Made by a program: the position numbers and the translations under genes
NCBI RefSeq assembly: GCF_014839835.1
Contig: NC_071612.1
Location: forward strand, 58,026,309 to 58,090,308
DNA from: Dryobates pubescens
Lineage: Eukaryota; Chordata; Aves; Piciformes; Picidae
Direction: 5' to 3'
Length of the DNA: 64,000 nt
In this document: positions 38,901 to 51,744 of the stretch, piece after piece
Layout of the letters: each line of letters opens with the position of its first letter
Numbering within the stretch: the stretch's first letter is position 1
The notes under the pieces: generated by a model
The model's input: the letters and a program-made list of their open reading frames with translations, nothing else
Database searches by the model: none
What the model was told of the DNA's origin: nothing

Positions 38901-41900
38901 TGAAGTATTATAGCTGTTCTCCCAGGCCTGTAACATCCCTTTCTCCATATCTTTGCTCCCCAAAAGCCCCACCACCTGTTCCTGAGATAGCTTTGTGTTC
39001 CACAGAGCCTGGGCTAATTAAGGCCAGAACAGATGGGTTCATTTACATATGTGAAGGAGATACCTCATCTGTGAACTTCAGTGGATGAGAGAGGCCCAGA
39101 GCTCTCCAGCAGCACTGTCTGAGACACCCCTGGGCATGACATGTGCTATGTGGGAACTTTATTATCAGAGAAGCAAGCATGTGTGGATTACAGTCCCTTC
39201 AATGTAAAATTGCAGCAAAGAGTAAAGTTTAACCTCACATACATAAATACCACTCAAATCCATTTATGCATCTAACACTCAGGACTTTAAAAAAAAAATC
39301 TCAGCAGGTATTTTTCTCTCTTTGCTACTTCTCTCTTTCCCATCTAACCTGGGAATTAAAAGAGGCAACCAGTTTACAACAAGGTTACAAACCACAGTTT
39401 AGAAATAAAAAAGACAGAAGGGTAATTTTACCCCAGTCAAATGAACCCCAAGTTCTTTGTGCATTATCCTTCAAGCACGCTTGACCATGAAGCAACATGA
39501 CACTGAAAGGCTCAGAGGCAAACCTATTCTGTGGTAATCGGTTTATGCACATTCACAGAGTGTGCCATTCATTGTATGCCCAACACAAACCCCTTTTCTG
39601 TGCTGAAGGCAGAAGGATTCTGGAAGTTTACTGGTCATGAAGGAGAAGTCTTGCTCGACATCATATTATAAGCTAGAATATGTATCACAAAGCCATGGCA
39701 ATGCATTACAGTGCAGGATAAAATAAAAAATAATCAATATACTTCTTTAAAACAACGCAGACTATAAATTTATAGGATAGTTCCTTCCTAGATAACAAAA
39801 ACATAGTTCCAAATCTGTGCAGCAGGCTCCTTGACTAACATTTGGCTCTCAATAAAGAGATTACTGTAGGATTAAGCCTTACCTTGGGAGGTAGAGAAGA
39901 AACAAATCTCTAATTATCTCAGCTTTTGTACTCTGGCCATGATTTGTTTTTCTCTGGGGAAAAATAAGCTTTGTACTGTCTAAAGTTTAATGTGTGTATG
40001 CTTTCAGCTAGCTTGAATATATTTTTAAGTAGTAATAACGTAACTTGTAACTTTTATTTTGTAGTTGTTACATATACTTTTTAATAGGAATAGTTTTTGT
40101 AATTGTTCTTGTAGTATATACATATGTTCATCCTCCAAACCCCTCTTTTAAGTATTTTACTCTATAACCTGAAATCCCATTTTATGTAGGAGCTAAACCA
40201 CTTGAAACACTACAGGATAAGGAATTCTGGATTTGCAATCAAACCATTTATTTTTTGTTAGTAGTTAACTAAACTAATGACAAATATTTGCAAAGCAAAC
40301 TCTCTTTGTCAATGACTACACACCATCAAGAACAGAAATAACCTTCCTCATTTAGAGAGGGATGCCATCCAAGGGGCAAAATTTACCATTTTATTCTTCC
40401 TCCTAGGGGCAGAGTTGAAACTAGGGCAAAAATAACAGGAAAAAAACCCCACACAAGTTTTGATCTAGACAAATAAAAATCATAGCTCTGCTGAGTGAAG
40501 AGGACAGTAATCTGAAAGACCTGCTTTCTAATAGTGTGAGAGAAAACATAACTCAGTGTGTGACTCTGAGGGAGAGAATGAGAATTTAATGGCAGACAGG
40601 AACTGTAGTTTAAAACAACTTTAGAAAAGCACATGAGATAGTGATTTTGGTGAATTTGGTAAAGAAGAAAGAGATTAATACAGAGAAAAGATGTCTAGAA
40701 ATAAGGAGACTGATTATACATCACAGGGAGGTATAGGGAGACATAAGGAAAAAGCATGAGGACAATGTGAGAGAGAAACACAGATTGCTGCATGAAAGAG
40801 AAAACCAGCAGAAGTGTTGGTGGTGTACATGCAGAAGAAATGAAAATCACTAGGGAAGTCCATTAAGATGTACTAAAGAAACAGGAGGTAGAAAAGGAAA
40901 ACCAACCAACCAAACCCAAAACCCCACAACACGACAAATGAAGAAAATCCTATGTTATCAGTCATTTTCTCACTTGTACTGAACCTCATCTAAATTATGT
41001 ACACTTTTGCTTGATTTAGAGAAAGTTGGGAAAGCTCTACAAAATTGCTTTATTCCCTGTAAAATGAAATGCCTCAATCACAATTTTGCTGAAATATTTC
41101 TACTCTGTTAGAAAAAATAGCACAAAATGTGTTCTTCTGAGTTAAACCAAATGGATGTGAAGTTTGCCTAACCAATCAAAAACTCTCATTTGGGTTTAAA
41201 CGATAACTAAACTTTTCCTGTGTGAATCGTTGCAGGGTTTCTGGGGAGTTATTGTTCAACTACCACATTCTATTCAACAGATTAACTTTCCCAAAGAGGA
41301 TTTCAGTTTCCCATCTGCCAAAACTGTTACATTATACACTGCTTACAGGAAAACCAGTATGTCAAGGGAGATGTTGCCTAAACAGACACCTAGAGATTAA
41401 AATGGGAATAAGGCACAGAACTGTTTCTTTCACAGAGCCCTCCCTTACCACTTGTAATCATTTGCTTCCAGTCCACAGCCTTATTATGGGTTTCTATTTC
41501 CTACTTTCACCTCCTCTCATACCCAAAGATATTTTTTCCTCTATGCTCCATGCTCTTACCTCTCCTACCACCTTTCTTTCCATGTTATTGCTGCTTTCTC
41601 TCTGCTTTCATCCTTATTTACTAGACACTGTTTGCTACAAACACTATATATGTCTGCTATGAAGAGTAACATGCTCTCTTTTTGGTAGTTTGGGCACATC
41701 AGCCTGTTAAGGAATCTTTATTCTTGCATGGCTGTCACTCAGACCCTTTTCATGAACCTTGAAAACAAGCCTCTTAATCAATGCTAGTTAAGGAGTTGAG
41801 GGAGGATGAGTGTGTGTGCTGGCACAAAGAATACAGATGTATATGTTTCTTAGTTTCTTTGTGTATTGGTGGAGTTTTTGTGTGTGTCTGGGTTTTTTGG

Positions 41901-43292
41901 AGGGGTGGGTTGTTTGTTTTTAAAGTCAGTACCAACAAACAATTTCAAAGGTAAAAAAGAACGTTTCCAATTACGTGGTGTGATGTACATGCCCTGGGGT
42001 GTTACATGTACGTGCACATGACATGCATGTGCACATGACATGCATGTTGACAATATGAAATGTTTTCAGCAGGACTTGATATAGAAGAAAACAGAATTTT
42101 TTAAAAAATCTATTACAAAAAATATAGCAAGATACTTGCATTTAAGACATACAAAAGAAATCTAGTCTTGGATCACAGTTCAACTATACCTAGATTCCTT
42201 CTGGCTTTTTTAAAGACAGAAACTTCATTATTTTACAACCTAAATAAGCCTACAAGCAAAATCAGCTACAATGTATGGCAAATTTGTAAGACATTTTAGC
42301 CTTTCCTTGTGGAATCAACTGACCACACCAATTAAGTCACACAGAAGAAAAACTTTTCCAAGCTTCCCTCCGAAGAATTTTTGTGTCTGAATTATTGAGA
42401 GATCTGAAGGATGAACCAGTCAAATGTTCTCCATATCCTGAGTAAATCAGCTTCGTGTTGGAATGGAGCTGTCTTCCACCCCCACATAAGAATTTCAAAG
42501 GTGTAAGTTACTCAATGTACTTGTATTTTTCAACAGAAATAACAGATGTTCTCTAGTTTCTCCAAGCTGTGACTCCAACTGTTGTGCTGAAAAAAGTCAC
42601 GACCCAGTTCCTACAAACATATTAAACTCAATTCTATTTCACTTTACATTTTATTAGCCAGTTACTCTGTCTATTTATACCATTAAACTCGATGCTTTCA
42701 ACAACAAAGGGACTCATCACACACTAATCGAAACCAATGTCAGCACTCCAACTGGGTGCCAGAGTCCTTTACAAACATTGGCAAGCATGCTCAGTGAACT
42801 CATGTTTTTAAAAGTTCAATATTTGCATAATCTCTGATGTCTGGTGGTGTTCAGAATAACAAAATAATAGGCACAGTAACCAAAGCAGTTTGTCAGGGCT
42901 CTGTCCCTTTTCAGTTATGCCCCAAAACTATAAGGTAAAACCTGCCTTCTCTCTTTTTCATTAAAGAAGTATTATTAAAAGCCTGCTTGAAAAAAGTACA
43001 TATGAATCAGTGATGCAACCATGGTATTAAAGCTCATGAACTGCTAATTTAGTGAAGGGCAGGACTGTATCAAATTCACAGTAGGTAAGTGTACCTTAAA
43101 AAGCACACAGCTATCATTTGCACGCACTCTTTAGCCTACCCCCAGCCCCTACCTGTGAGCCTGACAAGAAGTAGCATGTGATGGACAATTTCTGAATTAG
43201 GCATATACCAACTGGTTATCTAGCATACCTTAGGGGAAAGGTTATAGCTGAGCTCCTTCCAAAACCTTTTCACCATGCGAGCCCTCATGTGA
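35991..43292. other. Gene-poor intergenic DNA
   Basis: Unique-looking sequence with an A/C tract near 40897-40935, a G/T tract near 41871-41921 and the 17-bp tandem repeat at 42012. An open frame of 146 codons at 41222-41662 has no recognisable features. No gene supported. Confidence 0.6.
42012..42047. repeat. Tandem repeat, 17-bp unit, two copies
   Basis: The unit GTGCACATGACATGCAT occurs twice exactly (42012-42028, 42029-42045). It contains the palindromes GTGCAC and ATGCAT. Confidence 0.9.
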
Positions 43293-43297
43293 GTTTC

Positions 43298-43343
43298 TGT
43301 GGTGGGTTGAAGTTTCCCCCCAGCATTAACTAAAACCACCACA
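43298..43343. mobile_element. 46-bp LTR-like remnant with 5-bp target duplication
   Basis: A 46-bp block starts TGTGGTGGGTTGAAG and ends AAAACCACCACA, with the same TGTGGT...ACCACA ends as the solo LTR at 51,084. It is flanked by the exact duplication GTTTC (43293-43297 and 43344-43348). It looks like a solo LTR reduced almost to its two ends. It is a fossil with no coding content. Confidence 0.6.
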
Positions 43344-43348
43344 GTTTC

Positions 43349-46300
43349 TGTTTACCCAGCTGTCAATATTCATAAAACTTGCATTATTCCAACTGGTTTT
43401 GATATTGCATATTTTTAAAACTCTTTTTTTCCTCAAACTTGGCAGAAATTGGTCCATAGACTAAAAAATCATTACGAACAGGTGATAGACGAAGAGGATG
43501 AAACCAGGTAAAATACCAGTATTGCACAAAATTAAGGCAGTTCATGCTGAATACATTAAAATTGCTGGACTGGCAGACCCTAGAAAGTAATTACCCTGGT
43601 GAAATCATTAACTAGTACTGTGTTAACTCTGTGCAACTCTGCAAACAAAGATTCTCTTTTAGTTTGTCGGTGACCTACGAGAATAGTATCTCTCTTTTCA
43701 AGATTTATGGGCTGAAATGCTTAAAGAGTTTATTATCCAAGTCAGCCAAGTCTATTACAGTAAAGCCTTCACTTAAAATTTCTGTTGAATACACCAGCTG
43801 CTTGTTACAGTGATGCTCATAATACCAAGAAAGTTTCTTAAGCACCATACAGGTTGCATAGTGATACTTCAGGAGTTATCAGGTCTAAAATACACTACAA
43901 TGTGTATTTAATTTTGTCTCTCTCATAGCAAATTACACAATTCTTAGTTTAATGAAGTCAGAAGAATGCCCATCTTCTCACAGCATTGTCTCAATCAAAA
44001 GGAGGGAGCCTTCCTTACCTGCACACAGAGAGGTTTTGTCTGTGTATGGTTTATTCATATAGTGTGTATGTTATTTGAACCACTCAAAACAAAAGCCCTT
44101 TTTACTGTCTACCTGCTAGAATCAATACTTAACATCCAGATGATTAATAGTGTTTGCAGCTTGAGAGGCAAGTCCTGGGAATACTAAAGAGTCAAATATC
44201 TAGCTGTGTTTGTTTCGTGTATAATCCACCTTTAAAAAGTATAAATATTCTGAAACTTCATGGTCTGTCACCTTAATTAGCCAAACTACTAGACAATTAA
44301 AGAGACATCAGTACTTTTTGTTCCTGAGTGTTAGAAGAAAAACAGTTTTGCCCTTCATTGCCTGCAAGGAAAAATTACTAAGAAATCTACTGAGAATTGT
44401 GCTGAGAACTGTACTGAAATTAAAGAGATTAAACTTCTTATATCTTAATATCAGTGAATGGCATCAGGGACTGACTGCCATCCCACAGGGACTGAAGGCC
44501 TCTACTCTCAACTGGAACATGTGTTCACTCTACTGGGGCTCCAGTCTTACAGAGGGCTTTGGGAGTAGTTTTTGTCTTTTCACTATTTAATTCACAGATT
44601 CTCTAGCAATTAGTCTAACAGCACCTAAATGATAGCTGATTCAGCCACTGTGAACTGGACTGAGTCATGCCCTGCACTGAGCTAATTTTAAGTTGTTCAT
44701 GAGCTTTATTCCATGGTTGCATCACTGATTCATATGTTTTATTCAAGCAGGAATCTGAGAACACTTATTTTATAAAACACAGAAAACATGCATGCCTTAT
44801 AGTTGTGGGGCATAACTAGAAAAGGACAGATCTTTAATAAATTCTTTAGTTGCTGCACCCATTATTTAGTATGATGAGTAATTTAAGATGCTCAAGGTTA
44901 TGCAAAGACTGGAGCTCTTCAAACTAAAAGCATTATAAGATAATAAAGTCATGGAAAACATGGAAAGGAGGCAGGCTTATTGCAGTGAGATGAGACACAG
45001 CAAACAACCATATAGAAAAACAGGTGTCATTTGTTTGCTTCCATAGATCTCTTTTATGTAGGCTGCCATACAGAACGAAACAAATGTTCTACATAAACTC
45101 TAGTGTATTGTGTCGATAGAATCATCTTTATCAAATGTACTTGTAATCTTGTCAGAGAACAATATCAAACTTGTTTGACAAGAGCCATTTTTCCTGAATA
45201 AAACAGGCACTTTATGGTCATGAATGAGTATGTGACACTCCAGCTGCTAAATATTGAAAGCATGTACACTTCACAGTTCTCTAGCCTTCTGTCCACCTCT
45301 CAGTAATGGTTTAAGTCTCTAAGAATCTTAAATTGCCTATCCTGGTTATTAGCCTGAGTTTTGCTCCAGTCTCATCACTTCCAATTGATTTTTGGAAACG
45401 GTAACTTACAACAGAATATTCATTTTACTCACACATACGATGATACAGAATTTCCAAAAGGAACAGAAACAGAGGAAAAGTGCCATTTTATATTAGCATT
45501 CCACAAAACAATGCTGCAGAACCACATGCAGCCCTATTTGTAAACCAAAATGCTAAACAAATGTGGCCAGATGTTTGCCCAGTCAGCATTGTGGGTGGAT
45601 TTGATTGTGATGCCGGGATCTGTAAAAAACACCACTGTGCCCACATGGCACCATCCTGAGCATGGTTCTCACTGTGTGAGACAAACAAGGTGACTACAGC
45701 CCCTCAGGGTGCAGTCTGGTAATACTACTAAGTCAGCAGCAGTCATCTGCTACAAAAGCCACAGTCCCATTCCCCCTCTTTCTTAGTCCCTTCAGCAAAT
45801 TTGTTTCTGGAATCAACAGATGTAAGCAACTTTGGTATGGCAAATTAAACATCCTATGTTGGACTTATTTCCTGAAAGTTTGTTACAGACTTACAAACAG
45901 GACAAATTATTTGTTTTGCTAGGTTTTTATTATTAATACTGCTCTTAAAATTACACCTAAACCCACCTTCACTGTAGCCTGCACAGTATAGACAAATCAA
46001 AGAAGCTGTTTTGACTGTAAAGTGCTTACAACTAGGCTTATAGAGAGAAGATGAAGAGGAAGAGGATGTGGCACTGGTTCACGGGAAAACGTGTTTATCT
46101 AGCAAAACACTTAAGTAGCTATTCTTGGATTCTGGCAAACCTTGAGGCAGAGATGAGGTCCTTGAAAAAGCAGAGGAAGATGGTCTGTCTGTTTTTTACA
46201 CAAACTTTGAACTTTGTGTAATTAACAGCATGGCTGAAAGCATGAAAGGGTACAAGAGTGGCATAATTTACATAATGGCAGTGAGAGACTACTTAGTGTT

Positions 46301-48900
46301 GCAGATGAGATGTGGCTTGAAAAGTACAGAGAAGTCATTTGTATGTCACACAGTGAAGAAAAAAAAAAGGGAGCCAATGGCATTGTGCAAAAAAGAGAAG
46401 TCACAGGAGTGGGACAGTGAGCCAAGAAAATGACCTTTGCAATAGGACTGGAAGACAATGGAAGTGTTGTTAAGGACATCTATACCATGCACATAGCTTC
46501 CAGCAGGTTATTTTAGGGGTGGGGGAAGGAGGCAGGAGGCCATGAGAGATGAGAAGTGTAAGACAGACACACCTAACAAAGATGAAAAGCAGTAACAGGA
46601 CAAAAATCAACTGTCAGAAAAGCAGACTAGAGCTCACAAGTTAGCAACCTGAACAGCTGGTTTGGATGAAACAAGAGCTAGCACAAGTACATCCGGCCAT
46701 TAGGTCCTATAATGAAATGTTATAAATATGTCATAAGAAATTCATACAAATCTGAGATTACAGTCTGGAAAGCAGTAGTAATGAAGGCTAACTCAGAAAT
46801 AGCATCGGTCCTAAAACACTTAAGCACATGTTGAACTTCAGGTAAACTGGACAGTTCTTGGTGTTTGCTGTCTTAAAACAGCAGTGAACCTTGATTAAGT
46901 CTGAATTGGGTTATAGCTACTCAGTGTCTATAGAGTCTTCCCGCTGGGACTTAAACTGTGAGCAAGCAAAGATGAAGAAGGCCTGTCTCCTTCCAGACTT
47001 CTTGAGCACTGACTTGGGGATATAAAGAAGACATGGATTTGGATTAGCAGGCTACTTATGGATTCTCCCAGCATAGTGAATTCTCCTGGATTTTAAGGGC
47101 ATGGGTATAGCATAAACAGTAAAGCAGTTCCTGCCTTGTCCAAGAAAAAGCCTTTATTTTCTCATTCTGTGCAGGTGTTGTTCTGCCAGGGAAAAGGGAT
47201 TTGCCATAAGCCTTTAAGTATTGTACAGTGACCAGATTCTGTATTAATAAGTTCCACGTGGACAAATCAGACAACAGCACACATTTAGGGAGACTCAGGA
47301 GACCTACAGGAGTACTTTCATGCAGGGATAGCAAAGAATACCCTGACAGCTAGCAAAATTTAGCTGTGAGCTGCTAATTATCATGTGTTCTAAACCTCTG
47401 TTCACAGACAGTTGAAGCTCTGCAGTCTCTGAAAAGCTTATCTGGAGTTTATCCTCTGGAGTCTATGGGGAGAAAGGGAGTGGCCCTTCCTTGACTAATT
47501 ATGTAGCTTCATCTGCCTTCTCATATAGAAGATAAAATTTCGATTTTGAAAGCTTCTGTACAGTCTTGTTGTATGTTTTGCTAGTTTTGAACTTATGGGA
47601 ACAAATGCTTTTTGATGTATAGAGCTCTAAGAAATGAATAATCATTCTTTTCCCAGGAGGGGAAATACTTGCCATGGTATAATCAATGTCTTTTTCTGTG
47701 CCTGTATACAGCCTGGTGGTTTGAACCCAAGCTGTATCTGGCCTGGGAAGAAATTGTACCACTGCAAGGTTGCCCTAGAGCAGGGAGATGTGCCACATTT
47801 TGAGCATGGCCTGTAAGGACTCAAAAGACATTACCCTGTGCTACTAGCTCACAGCACTAACAAGATTAAATAGTCCTGTAAATCTTTAATATTCTGCATC
47901 CTGTACCTCATAGGGTTTCCCCCCTTTCCTTTTCTAGGACTAGAATCAACTTGTGTTTTCCCCTGATCTGCAAGTCTATGAACTTCTAAATACATAGCCA
48001 TCAGGTCTTGCAGTCAGGCAGTTCTTTATGACACTCCATCTGGGTTGTCTGGCATGCTTTCACATGACACTGTCTTCTCAGCATAGTAATGTCTCATCTG
48101 GTCTTTGGTGGAACACAGAAAATTTTGGTATCTTTGTTCATTAGCTGCTAAACCCATTTGTTGAGCATCATTTCTTACCTAAATAAAAGCATACTCTACA
48201 TTTGGCATTCATTTCCTAGCCCTATTGAATTATAGATTGGTTATACTGTCTTATTCTCTCAATGCTGTTTTCAGTTGTAGTGTTTTTCTCTAAGAAAGGG
48301 AGCTTGTTTCCTCAGTATTGGATAGATTAAAGATGATCACTTTTAAATTAGTGTTCTGAATTTAAAAGTGGAAAGAAACAAAACAAAACAAAACAAAAAA
48401 AGAACAACCACCAAAAAACCCCAACCAACCAACAACCCTTCTACAAGCCCACTGGGAATTTGCATCTAGGAGATTATTGATTTTATTGTTTTACTATATT
48501 CAGCAAGTTAAAAAAACACAAGCTTGTGTTTATGTTATCAACAGTCAAGGCTCAGGCTTACAAGTAAAACCAATAGCACAGCAGCCATAAGTTTAATATT
48601 TCGCTCGTGTTGTTGCCAGCTCCCTCTTGTTTGTGTAAATGATCTCCATGCGCTCGCTGTAGAAACAAACCTCTGGTGCTGGACTCGAATAAGAATGGAT
48701 TTGATTTTTGCCCCAGTGTTAGATTTTGAGTTCCTGTCTGCAGTAATTAATTATAAACTATCATTCCCGAGCCACCTTCTCTATTACTGTTTTCTAGACA
48801 GCAGCTCCTGATTTTGTATATATGATTATTATTTCTTCCCAGGTGTATTACATTACCTTTATCTATATTAAATCTCATTTCTCTTTCCCCTGTCCATCTC
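43349..48900. other. Gene-poor intergenic DNA
   Basis: Contains one exon-like segment (43446-43508) discussed as a finding and the A/C tract at 48371. No gene supported. Confidence 0.55.
48371..48438. repeat. (AAAAC)n and A/C-rich tract
   Basis: Several AAAAC units grade into AACCACCAAAAAACCCC and (CCAA)n. Same type as the tracts near 30,009 and 40,897. Confidence 0.8.
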
Positions 48901-49495
48901 TCAAAAGTTGTCCCTAACCATATTCTGCAGTGAAGAGAGATCCTTTGTCAGTGCTGCTTTGTTTACAGGATGCATTGCTGGAAGGGCATCATAGGTAAAA
49001 TAATTGTGTAGCTTTTCTAGACTTCTCATTTCCTCTTTTCTGCATTCCAATTCTGCTCCCTCTGATATAGTCACTGACTTCAATTCAACCAAGAACAAGC
49101 ATTTAAAGAGCTGGCCCATTGTCTGGATAATGGCAGTAGTCCAGTTATAGAAATTTCTTAATCCTTTGTTTGGATTAAATTTCTTGTTCTCTTATGAAAG
49201 GGGCATGGAGGATGAGAAAAGATTAAACTATATTACACTGCACCCCAAGCCTACAAAAAACATTTCATAAAAGCAACTTGTAAATACTGTCAGATTCTGC
49301 ACCTGAAGGAAGTTGTCTAACTTTGTGCCAGGGCTTGCATTTTGGCCTGTTATATTTGTGTCTCTACTGGACTGAAGTTTGATTTTTAGCCGACAGATTT
49401 TTGGTTCTGGGATAGCTTTTGGCACAGCAGCCCCTGTACTGTCCATCATCATTGGTTTGTACTCTGATGTACTCTGAAGTCTTCCATAATTCTCT
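48901..49495 (-). CDS. Candidate last two exons of an unrecognised minus-strand gene
   Basis: I do not recognise this. On the minus strand the acceptor TTTTCTTGATATGCAG leads into 49495-49303, which is open for 64 codons (ENYGRLQSTSEYKPMMMDST, later KAIPEPKICRLKIKLQSS) and ends CTTCAG|GTGCAG in phase 0. The acceptor GCCATTATCCAG starts a second segment, 49122-48901, also in phase 0. It encodes 73 residues (TMGQLFKCLFLVELKSVTIS, later LEKLHNYFTYDALPAMHPVN) and ends in TGA. The phases agree and the residues look non-random. The donor is weak, the first segment needs an upstream exon that I could not place convincingly, and no polyadenylation signal is obvious. Confidence 0.2.
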
Positions 49496-50077
49496 CTGCA
49501 TATCAAGAAAACAAAGATGAGCCAGCTGAGAGCAACCCTTCAGGGTTTAGGTAGCTTTGCTAAAATCTCACCAAAGAAGTAGATTTGCCTGATCCCAGCA
49601 GTTTAACTGAATCTGGGTGAGACCCTCGTACCAAGAAAAAAGTGAATCTTTCCACCAGTGTCACCTGAAATGTTCTTGAAATGCTCTATAGATGACAACA
49701 GTTGCTGCAGTAGCCTACTCAGGGGTTTGGGAGTTCCTGCTCCCTTCCTGGCTTTGGCACTAATGATCATGCAGTCTCACCGGGAGTCAGCTCAGCAATG
49801 ATGCTAATTAATTACTGCAGACAAGAGCTCAAAATGTAACACTGTTGAGCAAATCAAATGTCTGTGCTGTTTTGTCTGCAGATGGTCTCCAATGGCTTCA
49901 TTTGTGGAAAAATCTTTAGTACAGTTAAGAAAAAAGCATTTGTTCTCTCACTCCACTGTTAAAGAAATACAGTAGTGAAGGATGGAATAGTATTAAAAAT
50001 TAGGAAGTAACTAAAATGAAATACAGGACAAAGAAAAATTTGTTCTCAACAGTTCTCTTAGGAAGCATACTGCTAGA

Positions 50078-50130
50078 AACGTAAGACTGGAAGAGACCAT
50101 TTGGGTCACTAAGTCAGTCCCTGCAAACAC
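50078..50130 (-). mobile_element. CR1-like LINE fragment, old
   Basis: GACTGGAAGAGACCATTTGG and GTCACTAAGTCAGTCCCTGC resemble the antisense CR1 3' end of an older subfamily. It is short and diverged. Confidence 0.5.
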
Positions 50131-51083
50131 AAGCTGTCCTTTAATAATCACTGAATGAATAATCCATAGAATATTGACTCCGCATACCTCATACACAACT
50201 GGTCTCTTTCAACACCTCACAATAACCTTAAGATCTACTGTGACCACAAAAAGTCATATCAATAACTTGCTTCAGGAAAAGAACAAGCAAAATCATGGAC
50301 ACTTAAGTGTCATGATCCAGCCTTTCTCCCTTCCCCTTCTCACTGCAGGTACCAGCACACTGCATCAGATCAGGTTGCAAGTTTGTCTGAAAACTCCCTG
50401 TATAAAACAGTGATTCATTTTTAGCCCCATAAAATCCTCAAAACCAATTGAGAATGAGTGGCTCTTCTTTTTTGGCAAGCTTAGTTCTTGGCTGCAAAGT
50501 TCCCTGGACCAATCTACTGCTCAGCTGCACAAATACCAGGAGGACCCACGATAGCTCTCACTTAGATAAGGATAAACTGCTATAGAACTGCACTCCAGAC
50601 ATGAAATTTCTCATTACAGCAAAGCCAACCAAATGGCTAGCTGCCACAGAAAGGGGCAGTTCCATATAACTGGCACTGCTGTTCTATAAACCATTCACTA
50701 ACTGCTCACTTTTTATGGTGAGGCTTGCTATGGTCACTAGAAAAGTAGAAATTCATGGCCAAGGAAGAGGGGAAGAAGTAGAATGACCTCCATTTTTTGC
50801 ATTGGCCAACTGCTAGAGTTGTGTGGTTGCATTGCAAAGCTGTGCTGCAGTGTAGGGGGAGATTTGCCTTTCCTCGAATTAGAGAAAGTTATGTTTAGTC
50901 TTTGACTTAGAAAAGAATGTAAACATTTTGTAACTGAAAAGAAAGACTAGGCAGAATTTGGTGGGATGTGTTGAAAAGCTTGTTTTGCTAATTTTAACCT
51001 ATTGTATGCTTTGCTCAAACACATGCTAGTAGAAAATAGCCAATTAGGATATGATAACTCTGCTTTCAAAAAGGGTATATAAC

Positions 51084-51639
51084 TGTGGTAGTTTAGGCTG
51101 AGTGCCTCTTGTTGCCACCACACAAGCTATACCTGCGATGTCCCGAGGGTCCAGCCCAGTGCGTGGGCACGGGAGGCTACGTATTTCATCCCTCAATGCC
51201 CTGCTCCCTATAAAACCATCAGCAGGGTTCTGCACTTCCTCTTTCTTCCCTCACTGCTCCTATGGAGATGGTCCTTTTCTGGTAATGGAGGGGGAATCAT
51301 CTCATGGCCTCTTGGGCCTGGCTAGGCCTAAGACCAGGAGGAGAAGGGGGAAGGACAGTCTCAGATGTGGCCAGCTGAGATTAGCCTAACAGTGGAGGAG
51401 TGGGGGAAGAAAGAGCCCTGGGGTTTTTGGGTGTACCCTCAGGTGGGGAAAGGGAAGTGTTGGGATGCTTCTGGGTATGCTTTGGGATCTCCTTTTGTCA
51501 CTGTGCTTGTGGTTGTCTGTAAAACATTCACTGCTTTTCCATTTAAACTTTCCACCACCTTTGCAATCCATTTGTCTGAGTCTCATTTTTCCTGCCCATG
51601 GTGGGAGGGAAGGGAGGATTGCCCCTTCAACCCACCACA
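51084..51639 (+). mobile_element. Solo LTR of an endogenous retrovirus (5-bp target duplication)
   Basis: This 556-bp block starts TGTGGTAGTTTAGG and ends CAACCCACCACA, so it has the short inverted TG...CA ends of an LTR. It is flanked on both sides by the exact target duplication ATAAC (51079-51083 and 51640-51644). A TATAAAA box lies at 51209-51215 in the + orientation. No gag, pol or env remains around it, so it is a solo LTR, a fossil left by recombination between two LTRs. A 5-bp duplication and these ends suit an ERVL-type avian family, but the family is inferred. The perfect duplication suggests modest age. Confidence 0.85.
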
Positions 51640-51706
51640 ATAACTTAGCTGTGTAACATAATAAATGTCTTTGCTTGGAAACATCTTGGCTTGGAAGCTG
51701 TGCTTG

Positions 51707-51744
51707 CGGTGACCCTGTGTTACCAACCGGTAACCCTGTGTTAC
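51707..51744. repeat. Direct repeat 17 bp, 21-bp spacing
   Basis: CGGTGACCCTGTGTTAC at 51707-51723 recurs at 51728-51744 with one mismatch, 68 bases beyond the solo LTR. Confidence 0.9.

Noticed and set aside
41222-41662. Open frame of about 146 codons in the gene desert
   Set aside because: Leucine- and serine-rich without any recognisable motif, no convincing splice signals, and no repeat origin seen.
46043-46222. Open + strand segment after GGCTTATAG (MKRKRMWHWFTGKRVYLAKH)
   Set aside because: Only about 59 codons, lysine-rich by composition, weak acceptor and no partner exon.
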